DNA from: Candidatus Hodarchaeota archaeon
Lineage (GTDB): Archaea > Asgardarchaeota > Heimdallarchaeia > Hodarchaeales > YT1-039
Assembly: GCA_016840025.1 (NCBI GenBank)
Contig: JAEOTF010000160.1
Span: 1-36,134, forward strand
Reading direction: 5' to 3'
Length of the DNA stretch: 36,134 nt
In this document: piece by piece, positions 1 through 8,900 of the stretch
Numbering within the stretch: the stretch's first letter is position 1
Layout of the letters: every line of letters starts with the position of its first letter
The notes under the pieces: generated by a model
Seen by the model: only the letters and a program-made list of their open reading frames with translations
Databases searched by the model: none
Told to the model about the DNA's origin: nothing
Translations under genes and position numbers: made by a program

Positions 1-104
1 AAAGGAGGTTGAGGGAGACCTTTCATTTGATCTGATTTTACTGCATACCGATAGTATGTCTTCTCCATAAATTCGCTACCTGTACCCTTTGTCATCAGCT
101 GCAT
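1..104 (-). CDS. Partial N-terminus, probable SagB/ThcOx-type nitroreductase-family protein
   Basis: An open frame runs from an ATG at 104 off the left edge, giving 34 codons. It begins MQLMTKGTGSEFMEKTYYRY and ends with KSDQMKGLPQPP. A start of the form 'EFxEKTxYxY..SDQxxGxPQPP' resembles, from memory, archaeal SagB/ThcOx nitroreductase-family dehydrogenases (FMN-dependent oxidoreductases), but no catalytic region is visible. A second in-frame ATG lies at 95. A purine-rich GGGAAG precedes the first ATG. The gene starts 30 nt after the stop of the 1096-residue membrane protein, so it could be the last gene of that transcript. The coding call is fairly safe; the family is a guess from a short peptide. 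Confidence 0.45.
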   Translation of the reverse strand, partial: MQLMTKGTGSEFMEKTYYRYAVKSDQMKGLPQPP

Positions 105-134
105 CTTCCCGATTCGAAATTTCACGGAAAAATT

Positions 135-3100
135 CTATTCTAACTTTTTTACTACTCTATCAACGTATTTATCAATTGTATTATCCACATAACGGTCAGT
201 TGTTTCATTAATAAATCGTTCTATAGATTCTTCCGTTGTTTTCGCTATCGCTTGGTCAATTGTTTCAGAGATCCGTCTTTCAACTTGTTCTTCTATTATT
301 TTCTTGACATGTGACTTAAGGCGTTTCTTTATTTCCTTTTCAATATCCTTACGTAATTGTTCCTTCAATTTACTGGTGATTTTCTCTTCAATTTCCTTTT
401 CAAGATGTGCCTTGATCTTTTGCCCAACTTCAGTTTCTAGTGCAGTGCCCATACCCTCTTCCAGTTGAGAGGCATAATTACTGCCTAATTGGTCGTCAAA
501 TTCTGCCGCAATTTTCTGGGTCAAGCGTCTATCACGAAGTTTTTCTTGAAGCTTCTCTTCTAACTGTTGTCTAAGCTCACTATCCATATTCTTCTCAACT
601 TCAACAAAAACTTTGTCGACTAAACTATCGAGTTGTTTCTCAAGCTCTTTGTATAGTGTCTTGTCCAGATCTTTAATGAGGGTCTGTTCGATTTTCTTTT
701 TGATTTCTTTGGCAAGTTTAGGTGCAACTTTTTTAGTAAATTTCTCACGAATTGTCTCTTTTAATTTCGCTTTAAGTTGAGGTTTATATTCGGATTCTAT
801 TTTCTTCTTTAGAGGTGGACCCACTTGTTTTTTCACATTAGCTTTAACTTCGCTTTTTGTTGCTTCTTTTAGACTGCCAGCTTCTTTCCGAGCTTTCTGT
901 ATTTCTTTAACAGTCTTTTCTATCGTTTTTGTTAGTTCTTTCCCGAGTTCTTTCTCTATGGTTTTCTCAATTTCACCGAGAACCGCTTTCTTTGTCTCTT
1001 TTTCCACATCTTTTCGTATTTCTGTTGAAATGTCTCCTCTTCTTTCTTTTGCAAGGATTACGCCGACGTGTTCTTCAATCAATGCGCTTATTTGCTTGGT
1101 TGTCTCATCTCCAATGAGATCACCAGCCATTGTGGTGATTTGCCCTTTAATTGCGGTTTTTACATTCCCTTTTATGGAAGCTCCAAGCGATTTCCCCACT
1201 GTTTTGTCCATTTCTTCCATAACTGCTTGACTACTGGATAATTGATCAAGAATATTCATAATATCAAATTGAGACGTCTGGAATTTATTCTGGAAATAGA
1301 AGTACGCATAAACAAAAGGTGCTTGCATTGCAAGGAGATATGGTGCATTATCTCGAATCAGTGAGAAAGCTTCCTCTACTGTCTCACCACCAATGTACCT
1401 ACTCGCAGCATATATTATTGCCCCCAAAGCAACTGCAATTATTCCTAATTTCTTCAATGTTGAGGTTTGATCTTTTGTAAGACCCAGTTGGGTCTCAGGC
1501 ATTACATCATAACCGAGATGTTGATTGGAGTAGGGTTCCGCTTCATCAGGATCGATATAATTCCCTTTTGTATCATACAATGGATAAGTGACCGCAAGAA
1601 TATCGCGAGTTCCTGTTGCGATCGGAGTGACTGCAGCTTTGAAAGTCCCCTTTCCTCCCGATGGAACCTTTAGTTCTACAAGTGCTGGTGAAACTGTATC
1701 AAATCCAACCAACCGTACTCTAACGCCTGGTTGTTTTGTAGTGTTTTTCACAGTGAGTATTACCTCATTCGGTACCCCTTCCTGAAATTTTCTCAAAGGT
1801 TCAAATTTTTCAACCGCACCTTTTTCTTTAATCAGATACTTGTCTTTAGGGATTAATCCTGCCTGTTTTAGAAGTTCTGCTCCACGTAATCCCAGAACCC
1901 ATGCAATAAAAACACCAATTCCTATGATCATGAGATCTCTTGCATATTGAGGATAATCATTTAGACTACTAGATCCATCAAAGACTCTAAACCCTTCTAC
2001 TCCGAGGACGATAATTGAAATGACTGTGGCTGCGATTAAAATGATTTTTACGAAAAGTGAAAATGATTCACGAAATTGATCTATAAATACATCTATCCGT
2101 CTTTCAAAACGATCGACAATCTTATGTGTTGAAATGTCTGTGCCAAATGATAATTTAAGAGTAGCTTCTTCTGAAATATTCATTATTGTGCGTCTCATAT
2201 AATAAAGGATTGGAATAAACACTGCTAATTCAATTGCACCAACAATCCCAAGAAGTGCACCTGAATCTTGAAGGTAGTCTGCTGCGTTTTCCAAATTATC
2301 CATGACGGTTACAAAATTGGAATAGATTATTGATGCCGCAACAATTATAGAGTTGGCAATACTAAAGACCAGCATTGTAAATGCGTCTTTGTGGGGGTCC
2401 CTACTTTTACCTTTGATCTCCAAAATTGTATGAAGTTCTTTAGTATCATCGTAAAAGGATGACACAGTAGTAGGTGAAATTCTGATCTGTGCATCAACCT
2501 CAGATTGTTTCGATGGTAAGACAAAGAAGTTTTGCTCCCAAGTCTCCCCTGGTTCCAATACTTTTGTTTTATCTTCAGGTGGATAGCACCGAGCTGTCGA
2601 AACGGATTCAATTTTAAAGCTGGTGGCTTTATCAAGCTTATTACGAAAATTAATTTTGAGAGATGTCCATGTATCCTTAGTAAATGCCTTATCGGGAAGT
2701 ACAACGTTACTAATTGCCACTGCTGCCTCTTCAGGTGTCATATAACTCAATTTTCTTAATTGTTGATCAATTCTTAGATCTCGGACCTCAATTAAGACGT
2801 CTCCAAGCTCATAGAAGAATAATGTCGCAGGAATAAAGATTAACAAAATTACTGCAGAAATAAAGAATTGTTCAACAAAGATTGAAGAAGCATGCTTAAG
2901 CGTATCCTCAGTCAATTCTTCTGCTAAATGTCTGCCGTAAGCTGATACAAAACTTTCTGCTAATGCAATCCCAACTAAACCCCCTACCGTATTATTCCCA
3001 ATCCGTCCCCAAGTCTCTCTATCTTTGAACCTAGAGGTAATAGAGTCCCATTTTCCTTCAGGTCGTTTAGTCAGGACACCTACTGTCCATGCTCCTAGAC

Positions 3101-3425
3101 TATCCGCGACCAATGTAATTAAATCACCTATAGCTATTGTTGCAGGATCACCACCTGCACTGGCTAACAGGTTAGTACCAACGAGGTCTAAAGAGTGACC
3201 TAATGCTGCAGCACTTGCTCCGATCCCTTTTCCAAAAATTATTGCCGCTATAGCTGGTACAAATACCGCTAGATTGATCTCAGTATCCGGTTGTATATTT
3301 TTATTGAGATATTCTTGAATAGCAAGGTCTTCAGTAATATTCAAGACAGCTGCATAGATAATGCTTATAATCCCAATCGAGAAGTAACTCCCATATTTTG
3401 TCTTTTTTATTGCTTCTGGATCCAT
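135..3425 (-). CDS. Polytopic membrane protein with Ig-like domain and a ~370-residue charged C-terminal helix
   Basis: This 1096-residue protein has no family I recognise. Residues 1-205 form about five hydrophobic helices with small-residue stretches such as AAIIFGKGIGASAAALGHSLD, loosely like an ECF-transporter S-component fold (inference). Residues 230-340 and about 540-625 look like beta-sandwich domains; the second has the feel of a NEW3/Ig-like domain. Further membrane helices lie near 348-368, 388-410, 456-476, 494-514, 657-676 and 690-710. Residues 725-1096 are almost entirely Lys/Glu-rich amphipathic helix with hydrophobic residues spaced as in a coiled coil (for example KEIEKTIEKELGKEL). 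Its ATG directly follows the TAA of the upstream membrane-protein gene with no spacer, so the pair is probably translated together. It ends with TAG. Confidence 0.85.
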   Translation of the reverse strand: MDPEAIKKTKYGSYFSIGIISIIYAAVLNITEDLAIQEYLNKNIQPDTEINLAVFVPAIAAIIFGKGIGASAAALGHSLDLVGTNLLASAGGDPATIAIGDLITLVADSLGAWTVGVLTKRPEGKWDSITSRFKDRETWGRIGNNTVGGLVGIALAESFVSAYGRHLAEELTEDTLKHASSIFVEQFFISAVILLIFIPATLFFYELGDVLIEVRDLRIDQQLRKLSYMTPEEAAVAISNVVLPDKAFTKDTWTSLKINFRNKLDKATSFKIESVSTARCYPPEDKTKVLEPGETWEQNFFVLPSKQSEVDAQIRISPTTVSSFYDDTKELHTILEIKGKSRDPHKDAFTMLVFSIANSIIVAASIIYSNFVTVMDNLENAADYLQDSGALLGIVGAIELAVFIPILYYMRRTIMNISEEATLKLSFGTDISTHKIVDRFERRIDVFIDQFRESFSLFVKIILIAATVISIIVLGVEGFRVFDGSSSLNDYPQYARDLMIIGIGVFIAWVLGLRGAELLKQAGLIPKDKYLIKEKGAVEKFEPLRKFQEGVPNEVILTVKNTTKQPGVRVRLVGFDTVSPALVELKVPSGGKGTFKAAVTPIATGTRDILAVTYPLYDTKGNYIDPDEAEPYSNQHLGYDVMPETQLGLTKDQTSTLKKLGIIAVALGAIIYAASRYIGGETVEEAFSLIRDNAPYLLAMQAPFVYAYFYFQNKFQTSQFDIMNILDQLSSSQAVMEEMDKTVGKSLGASIKGNVKTAIKGQITTMAGDLIGDETTKQISALIEEHVGVILAKERRGDISTEIRKDVEKETKKAVLGEIEKTIEKELGKELTKTIEKTVKEIQKARKEAGSLKEATKSEVKANVKKQVGPPLKKKIESEYKPQLKAKLKETIREKFTKKVAPKLAKEIKKKIEQTLIKDLDKTLYKELEKQLDSLVDKVFVEVEKNMDSELRQQLEEKLQEKLRDRRLTQKIAAEFDDQLGSNYASQLEEGMGTALETEVGQKIKAHLEKEIEEKITSKLKEQLRKDIEKEIKKRLKSHVKKIIEEQVERRISETIDQAIAKTTEESIERFINETTDRYVDNTIDKYVDRVVKKLE

Positions 3426-5123
3426 TTACTCACCTTCTTTTGAAAAGGAACTGCTTTGAGTTTCTTTCTGAGCAGAAATGCGTTTTATTGGGAAGAGTGC
3501 TGCTCCTAATGTCCAGAATACATACTGTAACATAAAAAAGGCGTCTTCCAGACTATAAAGCTCCCAATCTTCAGGATCTATCTTCCATTCTCTGTAAGCA
3601 TACCATGTATCAGCGATGATCATACTAATCATTCCAATGACTAGTAAAATCCATCCTAAGGGTATTCTACTTCTTGCCCGAGCCATTTTTAGTATTATAT
3701 AACCCACGGTGTAGATAATCAGCACATCAGCTGTAAAATAGAATATATCAAGACTTTTTTGATAGGGTCCATAATCTTCATAGAACTCTGATATTAATAT
3801 CTCCCAAAAAGCAACATAAAGAAGTATTGCTACCAATATTCCGACAGCAATGAAGAATAAATACATAAGCTTCTTATTAATGTCCACATCTATAGTATCT
3901 GCAAAAATTAGTAACTCACTGACCATTATTGCAGTACCTATCGCCCAGAACAAATCACCAACACCAGGATAAGGCGGGTCTTCATTCAGTAGCAACACAT
4001 AACCAGCGTATATTGCTTCACCTATGAAGTAACAGAACCAAGCAAGAAATATTCCCCAATACGTCCTACGAGATAAAACTCCTGAGGGAGTGATTATTGC
4101 TTTGTTGAGGATTGTTATGGTTGCTAATAATGATAGTACTGGTACAGTTATCGTAACAAGATCAAGCCATTCGGCTTCTCCTAAACTTCTATCGACAAAA
4201 ATACTTAACCAAAGAAAAGCTATTACCAATGCAATAAGAGAAAAGATTATTTTTGTCAGAAAATCTATATTTACCAAAATTACTTTAATTGAGTGCCGTA
4301 GCTTTTTCAAATATGTAAATTCGAACTGTTTCAGGAAAAATTCATTTTCCGATACCAAATCACCAAGAATACAGGCAACGGCAGCGATTAGAATTTTTGG
4401 AAGCGCATCATCAGGATTAATAAGGACTAAACCCCCAATAAGAAATAATGAAGTGATAATAGCGACTAGCCAAACTCCCTTATTGAGCTGTCTAAGTCCA
4501 TACCCAGAGAAAAGTAGTATAACTCCAAATATGATTAAGATACTAGAAACTTCTTGGGGATCATAGTTTTCGATTTCAATAATACTTTCTTTATCATTCC
4601 AAGGATAAACTAATATGCCTAATACGATTACTGCTAATCCTGTTGCCATTACAATAAACGCGTGAAGTTGGATGAGAATTGGTGCTTTCCTTGTATCGAT
4701 ACCTGCAGCTTCCATTTTTTTCAAAGTTTCTTCTGATCTAAGAAAAAATTCATTTTCAGCAATAAGACTACCAAGAACAAAGCTAATAACTACTGTCGCA
4801 GTCTTTAGCGGAAGATCATCTAGATGTAGATAAAACGCAGAAGCGATAAGTAAGACTGCTGCACCGATAAAAAGTAACCATGAATAGGGATTTAATCTAT
4901 ATAATCCAATTCCCGCAATTATCATGACAATACCTAATGTTCCAAAAACTTCTCCTAAGACTGCGGGACTATACTCTTCAAATTCAATGTATTCTGTAAA
5001 TATGGCACCACCTGCTACAGTGATAGCCAAACCTATGAAAAATGTGGTAAGCGCCATTAATTTAACTGCTAATGGTGTTTGGGAAAAATAAGAGTGACTT
5101 TCGGATTGAGTCATGGTATTCAC
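3426..5123 (-). CDS. Polytopic membrane protein with duplicated 4TM module and 7TM sensor-like C-terminal region
   Basis: About 562-565 residues, very hydrophobic. Residues ~20-130 and ~150-266 are two copies of one module: each has several helices and ends in nearly the same motif, LIAENEFFLRS and LVSENEFFLKQ. Residues ~290-550 hold about seven helices with a conserved-looking loop (EDPPYPGVGDLFWAIG). That loop resembles the PYPSxxDxFY loop of membrane sensor regions found upstream of archaeal histidine kinases, but there is no kinase here. The longest frame starts at a GTG at 5123. The ATG at 5114 is more likely, because GGTGA at 5119-5123 sits 5 nt before it. The gene abuts the 1096-residue membrane protein downstream (TAA immediately followed by ATG), which suggests a two-protein membrane complex. 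Function unknown. Confidence 0.85.
   Translation of the reverse strand: MNTMTQSESHSYFSQTPLAVKLMALTTFFIGLAITVAGGAIFTEYIEFEEYSPAVLGEVFGTLGIVMIIAGIGLYRLNPYSWLLFIGAAVLLIASAFYLHLDDLPLKTATVVISFVLGSLIAENEFFLRSEETLKKMEAAGIDTRKAPILIQLHAFIVMATGLAVIVLGILVYPWNDKESIIEIENYDPQEVSSILIIFGVILLFSGYGLRQLNKGVWLVAIITSLFLIGGLVLINPDDALPKILIAAVACILGDLVSENEFFLKQFEFTYLKKLRHSIKVILVNIDFLTKIIFSLIALVIAFLWLSIFVDRSLGEAEWLDLVTITVPVLSLLATITILNKAIITPSGVLSRRTYWGIFLAWFCYFIGEAIYAGYVLLLNEDPPYPGVGDLFWAIGTAIMVSELLIFADTIDVDINKKLMYLFFIAVGILVAILLYVAFWEILISEFYEDYGPYQKSLDIFYFTADVLIIYTVGYIILKMARARSRIPLGWILLVIGMISMIIADTWYAYREWKIDPEDWELYSLEDAFFMLQYVFWTLGAALFPIKRISAQKETQSSSFSKEGE
5119..5123 (-). promoter_or_regulatory. Ribosome binding site GGTGA deciding the start at 5114
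   Basis: GGTGA on the minus strand matches the archaeal anti-SD sequence and lies 5 nt upstream of the ATG at 5112-5114. The longer frame begins with the GTG at 5121-5123, which forms part of this site, so translation probably begins at the ATG, three codons later. Confidence 0.5.
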
Positions 5124-5421
5124 CCACTTAACTATTTTTACTGTGAAATTATCAAAAAAATGGGGATATTTTGATTGAATAAAAGGGATTTTACATATAT
5201 TTTGTGTTGTCTATAATACAATTTGTCATACAACTATGATATTTCATTAGGTTAATCCAAAGTTTTTAGCGAAGCTTACTTGAATTAGGAAAATAGAAAG
5301 AAGTACTCCCTATCAGCATTAATTACCTTTTAAAGCCGCTAAATTGACCAAGATTACTAAAACTAAGCCAACATCCGGATAATACAAAATTGTTAGTAAA
5401 TCGAGAACCCAGTGGAGCATT
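5124..5421. other. Intergenic region with presumed promoter for the 3426-5123 pair
   Basis: 298 nt, very AT-rich, with stops in all frames and no RNA gene seen. On the minus strand an AAAATATATGT stretch at 5193-5203 could be a TATA element about 80 nt upstream of the start. No clear hairpin was found. The region separates the FxLYD gene from the membrane-protein pair, so the pair probably has its own promoter. Confidence 0.3.
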
Positions 5422-5688
5422 CTACTGAAATAATTTTCTCTTTTTAAGAAAAAGGATAGAGAGTCCCATAATTACAGGATAGAATGCTAATGGAACTTCA
5501 TTGTCGTTATGATGATTTTCTTCATTTGCTTCCCCGTCCTGTGAATCAGTAGAGGATGCCTCGGGATGAGCCACCCATGTATCAAAGTCCCATCCTTCTG
5601 CTGAAAGTTCAACAGTTCTATTTTCTCCAGATGCTAGATCTTCAGCTGGTGTTGGTCCTAGTTCCTTTGTTTCAGAACCCTTAAACAA
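5422..5688 (-). CDS. C-terminal part of a frameshifted FxLYD-type small membrane protein
   Basis: An 88-codon frame starting at a TTG at 5688. It reads KELGPTPAEDLASGENRTVELSAEGWDFDTW..HPEA, the second half of an FxLYD-like beta-sandwich (compare 'VHLSNGxELGPTPxxDLxPGExxxVxLxAxGxxFxxWxxHPE' in that family, from memory). An acidic linker follows (SSTDSQDGEANEENHHND), then a membrane helix ending in KKRK. The first half of the same domain is encoded just upstream in another frame (5681-5965), so this is probably the 3' half of one gene. It could still be translated separately: GGAGGT at 5693-5698 lies 4 nt before the TTG and the two frames overlap by 8 nt. It ends with TAG. Confidence 0.6.
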   Translation of the reverse strand: MFKGSETKELGPTPAEDLASGENRTVELSAEGWDFDTWVAHPEASSTDSQDGEANEENHHNDNEVPLAFYPVIMGLSILFLKKRKLFQ

Positions 5689-5965
5689 ATGAACCTCCAG
5701 CTACTTCCACCCGTACATTATACAAACTCTGGTCTGTTGGATTATAGACGTTCCCTTTAAAAGAATCAGAAGATTTATTGTATGCAATTACTAAATGAAC
5801 ACTATTTAGCCTCCCTTCATATGATTCGTCAGGCTGAAGGCGTAAACTTGGCTCTTCTTCGTCTTCCTTTCCAGTTTCTATATAATAGAAGGCGAATACG
5901 CCTATTCCTATTAAAACAATGATCTGAGCTATTGCTGCTCCGATCACTCTTTTATTTAAATTCAT
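5681..5965 (-). CDS. N-terminal part of the same FxLYD-type membrane-anchored protein
   Basis: 94 residues from the ATG at 5965, with an N-terminal membrane anchor (NLNKRVIGAAIAQIIVLIGI), an acidic linker (GKEDEEEPS), then the first half of an FxLYD domain (VYNPTDQSLYNVRVEV). The frame then runs into AGGSFV and a TAA. A longer frame exists from a GTG at 5974. I chose 5965 because its ATG overlaps the TGA of the preceding giant gene as ATGA (5962-5965), the classic coupling arrangement. The missing half of the domain is found in the next frame (5422-5688). The gene is probably cotranscribed with, and may function beside, the FG-GAP/7TM protein. Confidence 0.65.
   Translation of the reverse strand: MNLNKRVIGAAIAQIIVLIGIGVFAFYYIETGKEDEEEPSLRLQPDESYEGRLNSVHLVIAYNKSSDSFKGNVYNPTDQSLYNVRVEVAGGSFV
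5696..5705 (-). other. 10-nt apparent insertion that breaks the FxLYD frame
   Basis: On the minus strand the frame reads GTGGA, AGTAGCTGGA, GGTTCATTTG. Removing the middle ten bases (5696-5705) gives GTG GAG GTT CAT TTG (V-E-V-H-L). This rejoins both halves as NVRVEVHLFKG, the sequence expected for the FxLYD family. The ten bases end in GGA and follow GGA, so duplication or slippage between the two GGA copies, or a consensus error, would explain them. Confidence 0.5.
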
Positions 5966-8900
5966 GCATACCACAAAAGATCTAATACGACATCAATAAT
6001 AAAGCCTCTAAACATAATTAAAAATGCTAGAACTGCAGGGATTAAGACTACAGCAAAAAGAGGGACATATTCATAGATCTCAAAGGAAAAGATAAAAGTC
6101 ACAATGATGAGGCCGTACCAGAAAACAAATGAACGCGTTAGTAAGAAAAAATGATCTCTAAGAAGATCCCCTTTTTTAGAGTCGAGATAATTCTTGTGTT
6201 TTGGATAGTAGCCTTCTCTTACTTGTTGCTTGATTTCCTGCAAATGTTTAATGTTTGAACGAGTTCGGAGGATGGTACTAATAACTATTAAAAGAAAACC
6301 TAAAGTAAAGGCTATAATTCCAATATCGTAGTAAATTTGCGGGATGGTGAAGATATAAAGGTTTCTTTGAGAGTGCACAACGTAATAGTCAAACCATTGA
6401 ATCTCACCTGCTATAATAAAGACCATTATAAGCAGAAAAGCAATTAATAGTACGAAAATTAACGCACCATAGAATTTCCTTCTAGAAAACTGCATTGAAA
6501 TAATCTGTGAATGAACGATTTTGAAGAAAAATAACGCAAAAATAGTCAATACTAGTGCAATAGCTAATAAAAGAACCATAAAACTCCATATTGGAGTAGT
6601 TGTAAGCAAATAATACCAACTGGCTAGCACAATCACTAAAGCTAAGCTACTAATCAGCATAAGCATGTTTAAAACCCAGCCAGCTCGTTCTGGATTACTA
6701 CGTAAACGTGCGTAGGTCATTCTGAGACCTTTTGAGAGAATTAATGTAAAAATAAAGGTGGAGATGGCAATTACATAGAGGTTATCGGTAGAAATAGTAA
6801 TTGAAGGGAATTGGGGAATAATCATTACTTCTATTTTATGGGATGAGGATTCTAAGAAACTACCTTTTAGTAGAATCTCCATTTCATATGTACCATGCTT
6901 TAGATCTTTTGTAGGCAGAGACACACCAAATTTATCTCCTTCATCTAAAGCAATTACAGTATAATTCTTTCCGATAAATTGAACGGTGACATTAACCTCA
7001 TCTTGATTTAGTGTGTGTGCATAATTATCATGCACTTTTACATCTAGAGTAATAATGGAGCTTTCAATTACATCTTCCAAAATGCCTGCACCTGGAGAAT
7101 AACTTGCGCCTTCTGCAGATGCAGTGACAGTTGGTATCGCTTCCCCTATCACTACCATCTGTTTTTGCGGAAGATAATTTCCGTTCCAATCTTGATAGTC
7201 ATGGAGATCGATACTCTCATATGGTGAATAACTAATCGTAGAGAAGAGATCCCATTCACCAATGATCCAATTCTCTGTAGTAAAGGCGTAATGATAAGTA
7301 CCATTACCTAAATCTAGACCTCCTATTGTATAAAATAGGTTGGTACCGGTTTTTTGAGCGATAAGATTTACCTGGGCGTTTGTTATAGGACTGTTATAGA
7401 AATTAAATAAATTAACTGAAATATCCACCTGATCGCCTTGAGAAATAGTTGTTGGAGATTCCAGCGAGGAAAAGAGGGTGTAGGCAAGAATTAAATTTTG
7501 AATGGCGAATACTCTTCCATTCTGATCACCTAAAACAATGTCAACAACCCCATTTTGATCAAAATCTTCTAGTATGATGTTAGAAGTTATCGACTCATCA
7601 TATTTAATCGAATTTATCTCTCCTGTAAATCCATCAATGTAGTAAATCCCCTGCCATCCTTGCTTTGTTAATACAATATCGGGTATACTATCCTTTGTAA
7701 GATCCTCAATGACTATTTTAGTATTCTCATCGCTTATAACAATATTATCAAAGATTATTGCATTGAAAATTTCATTTCCTGTAGCGCCATCAAAAATGAA
7801 AATACGATTAGCAACCGTAGCAACAGCAATTTCGGGTATTGCATCATTATTCCAATCATATAATCCAATAGCATCAATCTGCTCTGTTAATCCAATTGAA
7901 CGATAGAGAAGACCTGTGCTTCCATCAATAATATCGATGTCTCCAAGGGATGTTCCTACAACTACATCAGATACGAAGTCATTGTTACAATCACTCACAG
8001 CAAGCGTTGTTATTTCTTGGTTTGAAAGAGTATAATTGTATAATTCAGCTTTAGTTGCTCCATTAATGAAATGAATCATGGAATCTCCTGGAGACCGTTT
8101 AGTAGACTCTTCATAAGACGTAGTGACAAAATCAGGGACGTTATCACCATTCAAGATGCCCGTAGTAAGAAATTCAACCACTCCAGCTCTTATATCACTT
8201 GTGAAAAGCATATCTCCAGTAACCCCATCGATAAAATGAATTTGTCCATATGATCCTACAACAATATCAGGAATGGAGTCCTGTGTGAAATCAATGATGG
8301 TCAATGAATTAATAGACATAGTAGACGCGTGAAGTTTATGGATGGCATCCCCTGTTGTACTATCAATGATAAAAAGATATCCTTTAGATGTACAAGCAAC
8401 AATATCAGGAAGTGAACCATTATTCCACTCTATTTCCGCAATTTTCGTGATTACTTCATCTGTAGCTAATACCTCACTAAAATTAGCTTGAGTTTCTCCA
8501 GTAGCACCATTGATGAAAAATATACTTGGATTTCCTGATGATACTGCTGCTGCAATATCTGGAATTGTATCATTGTTAAAATCAGCTACAACTAAGGAAT
8601 GAATCTTATCTCTTGATTGTTCATAATTAGACATAATATTTCGTTGTAAAACTGGTAAACTAAAAGTATTAGTCTCATTACCTTCAGCTTTCACATTTCC
8701 CCAGGTATCATTAGCCCAATACCAAAAATTCAGAATAGGATTCTCAAAATAAGGAATAGTAAAGGTAACCGAGGTACGTTCGTATTTAGTTGGGAATAGT
8801 GAGATTGTCTTATTAGTTTCATCAATATATTTCATCAATATATTCTTGATATTTGGCTCATCAAATATTACCTGAAATTCGAGTATCTCTTCTGAAGTAG

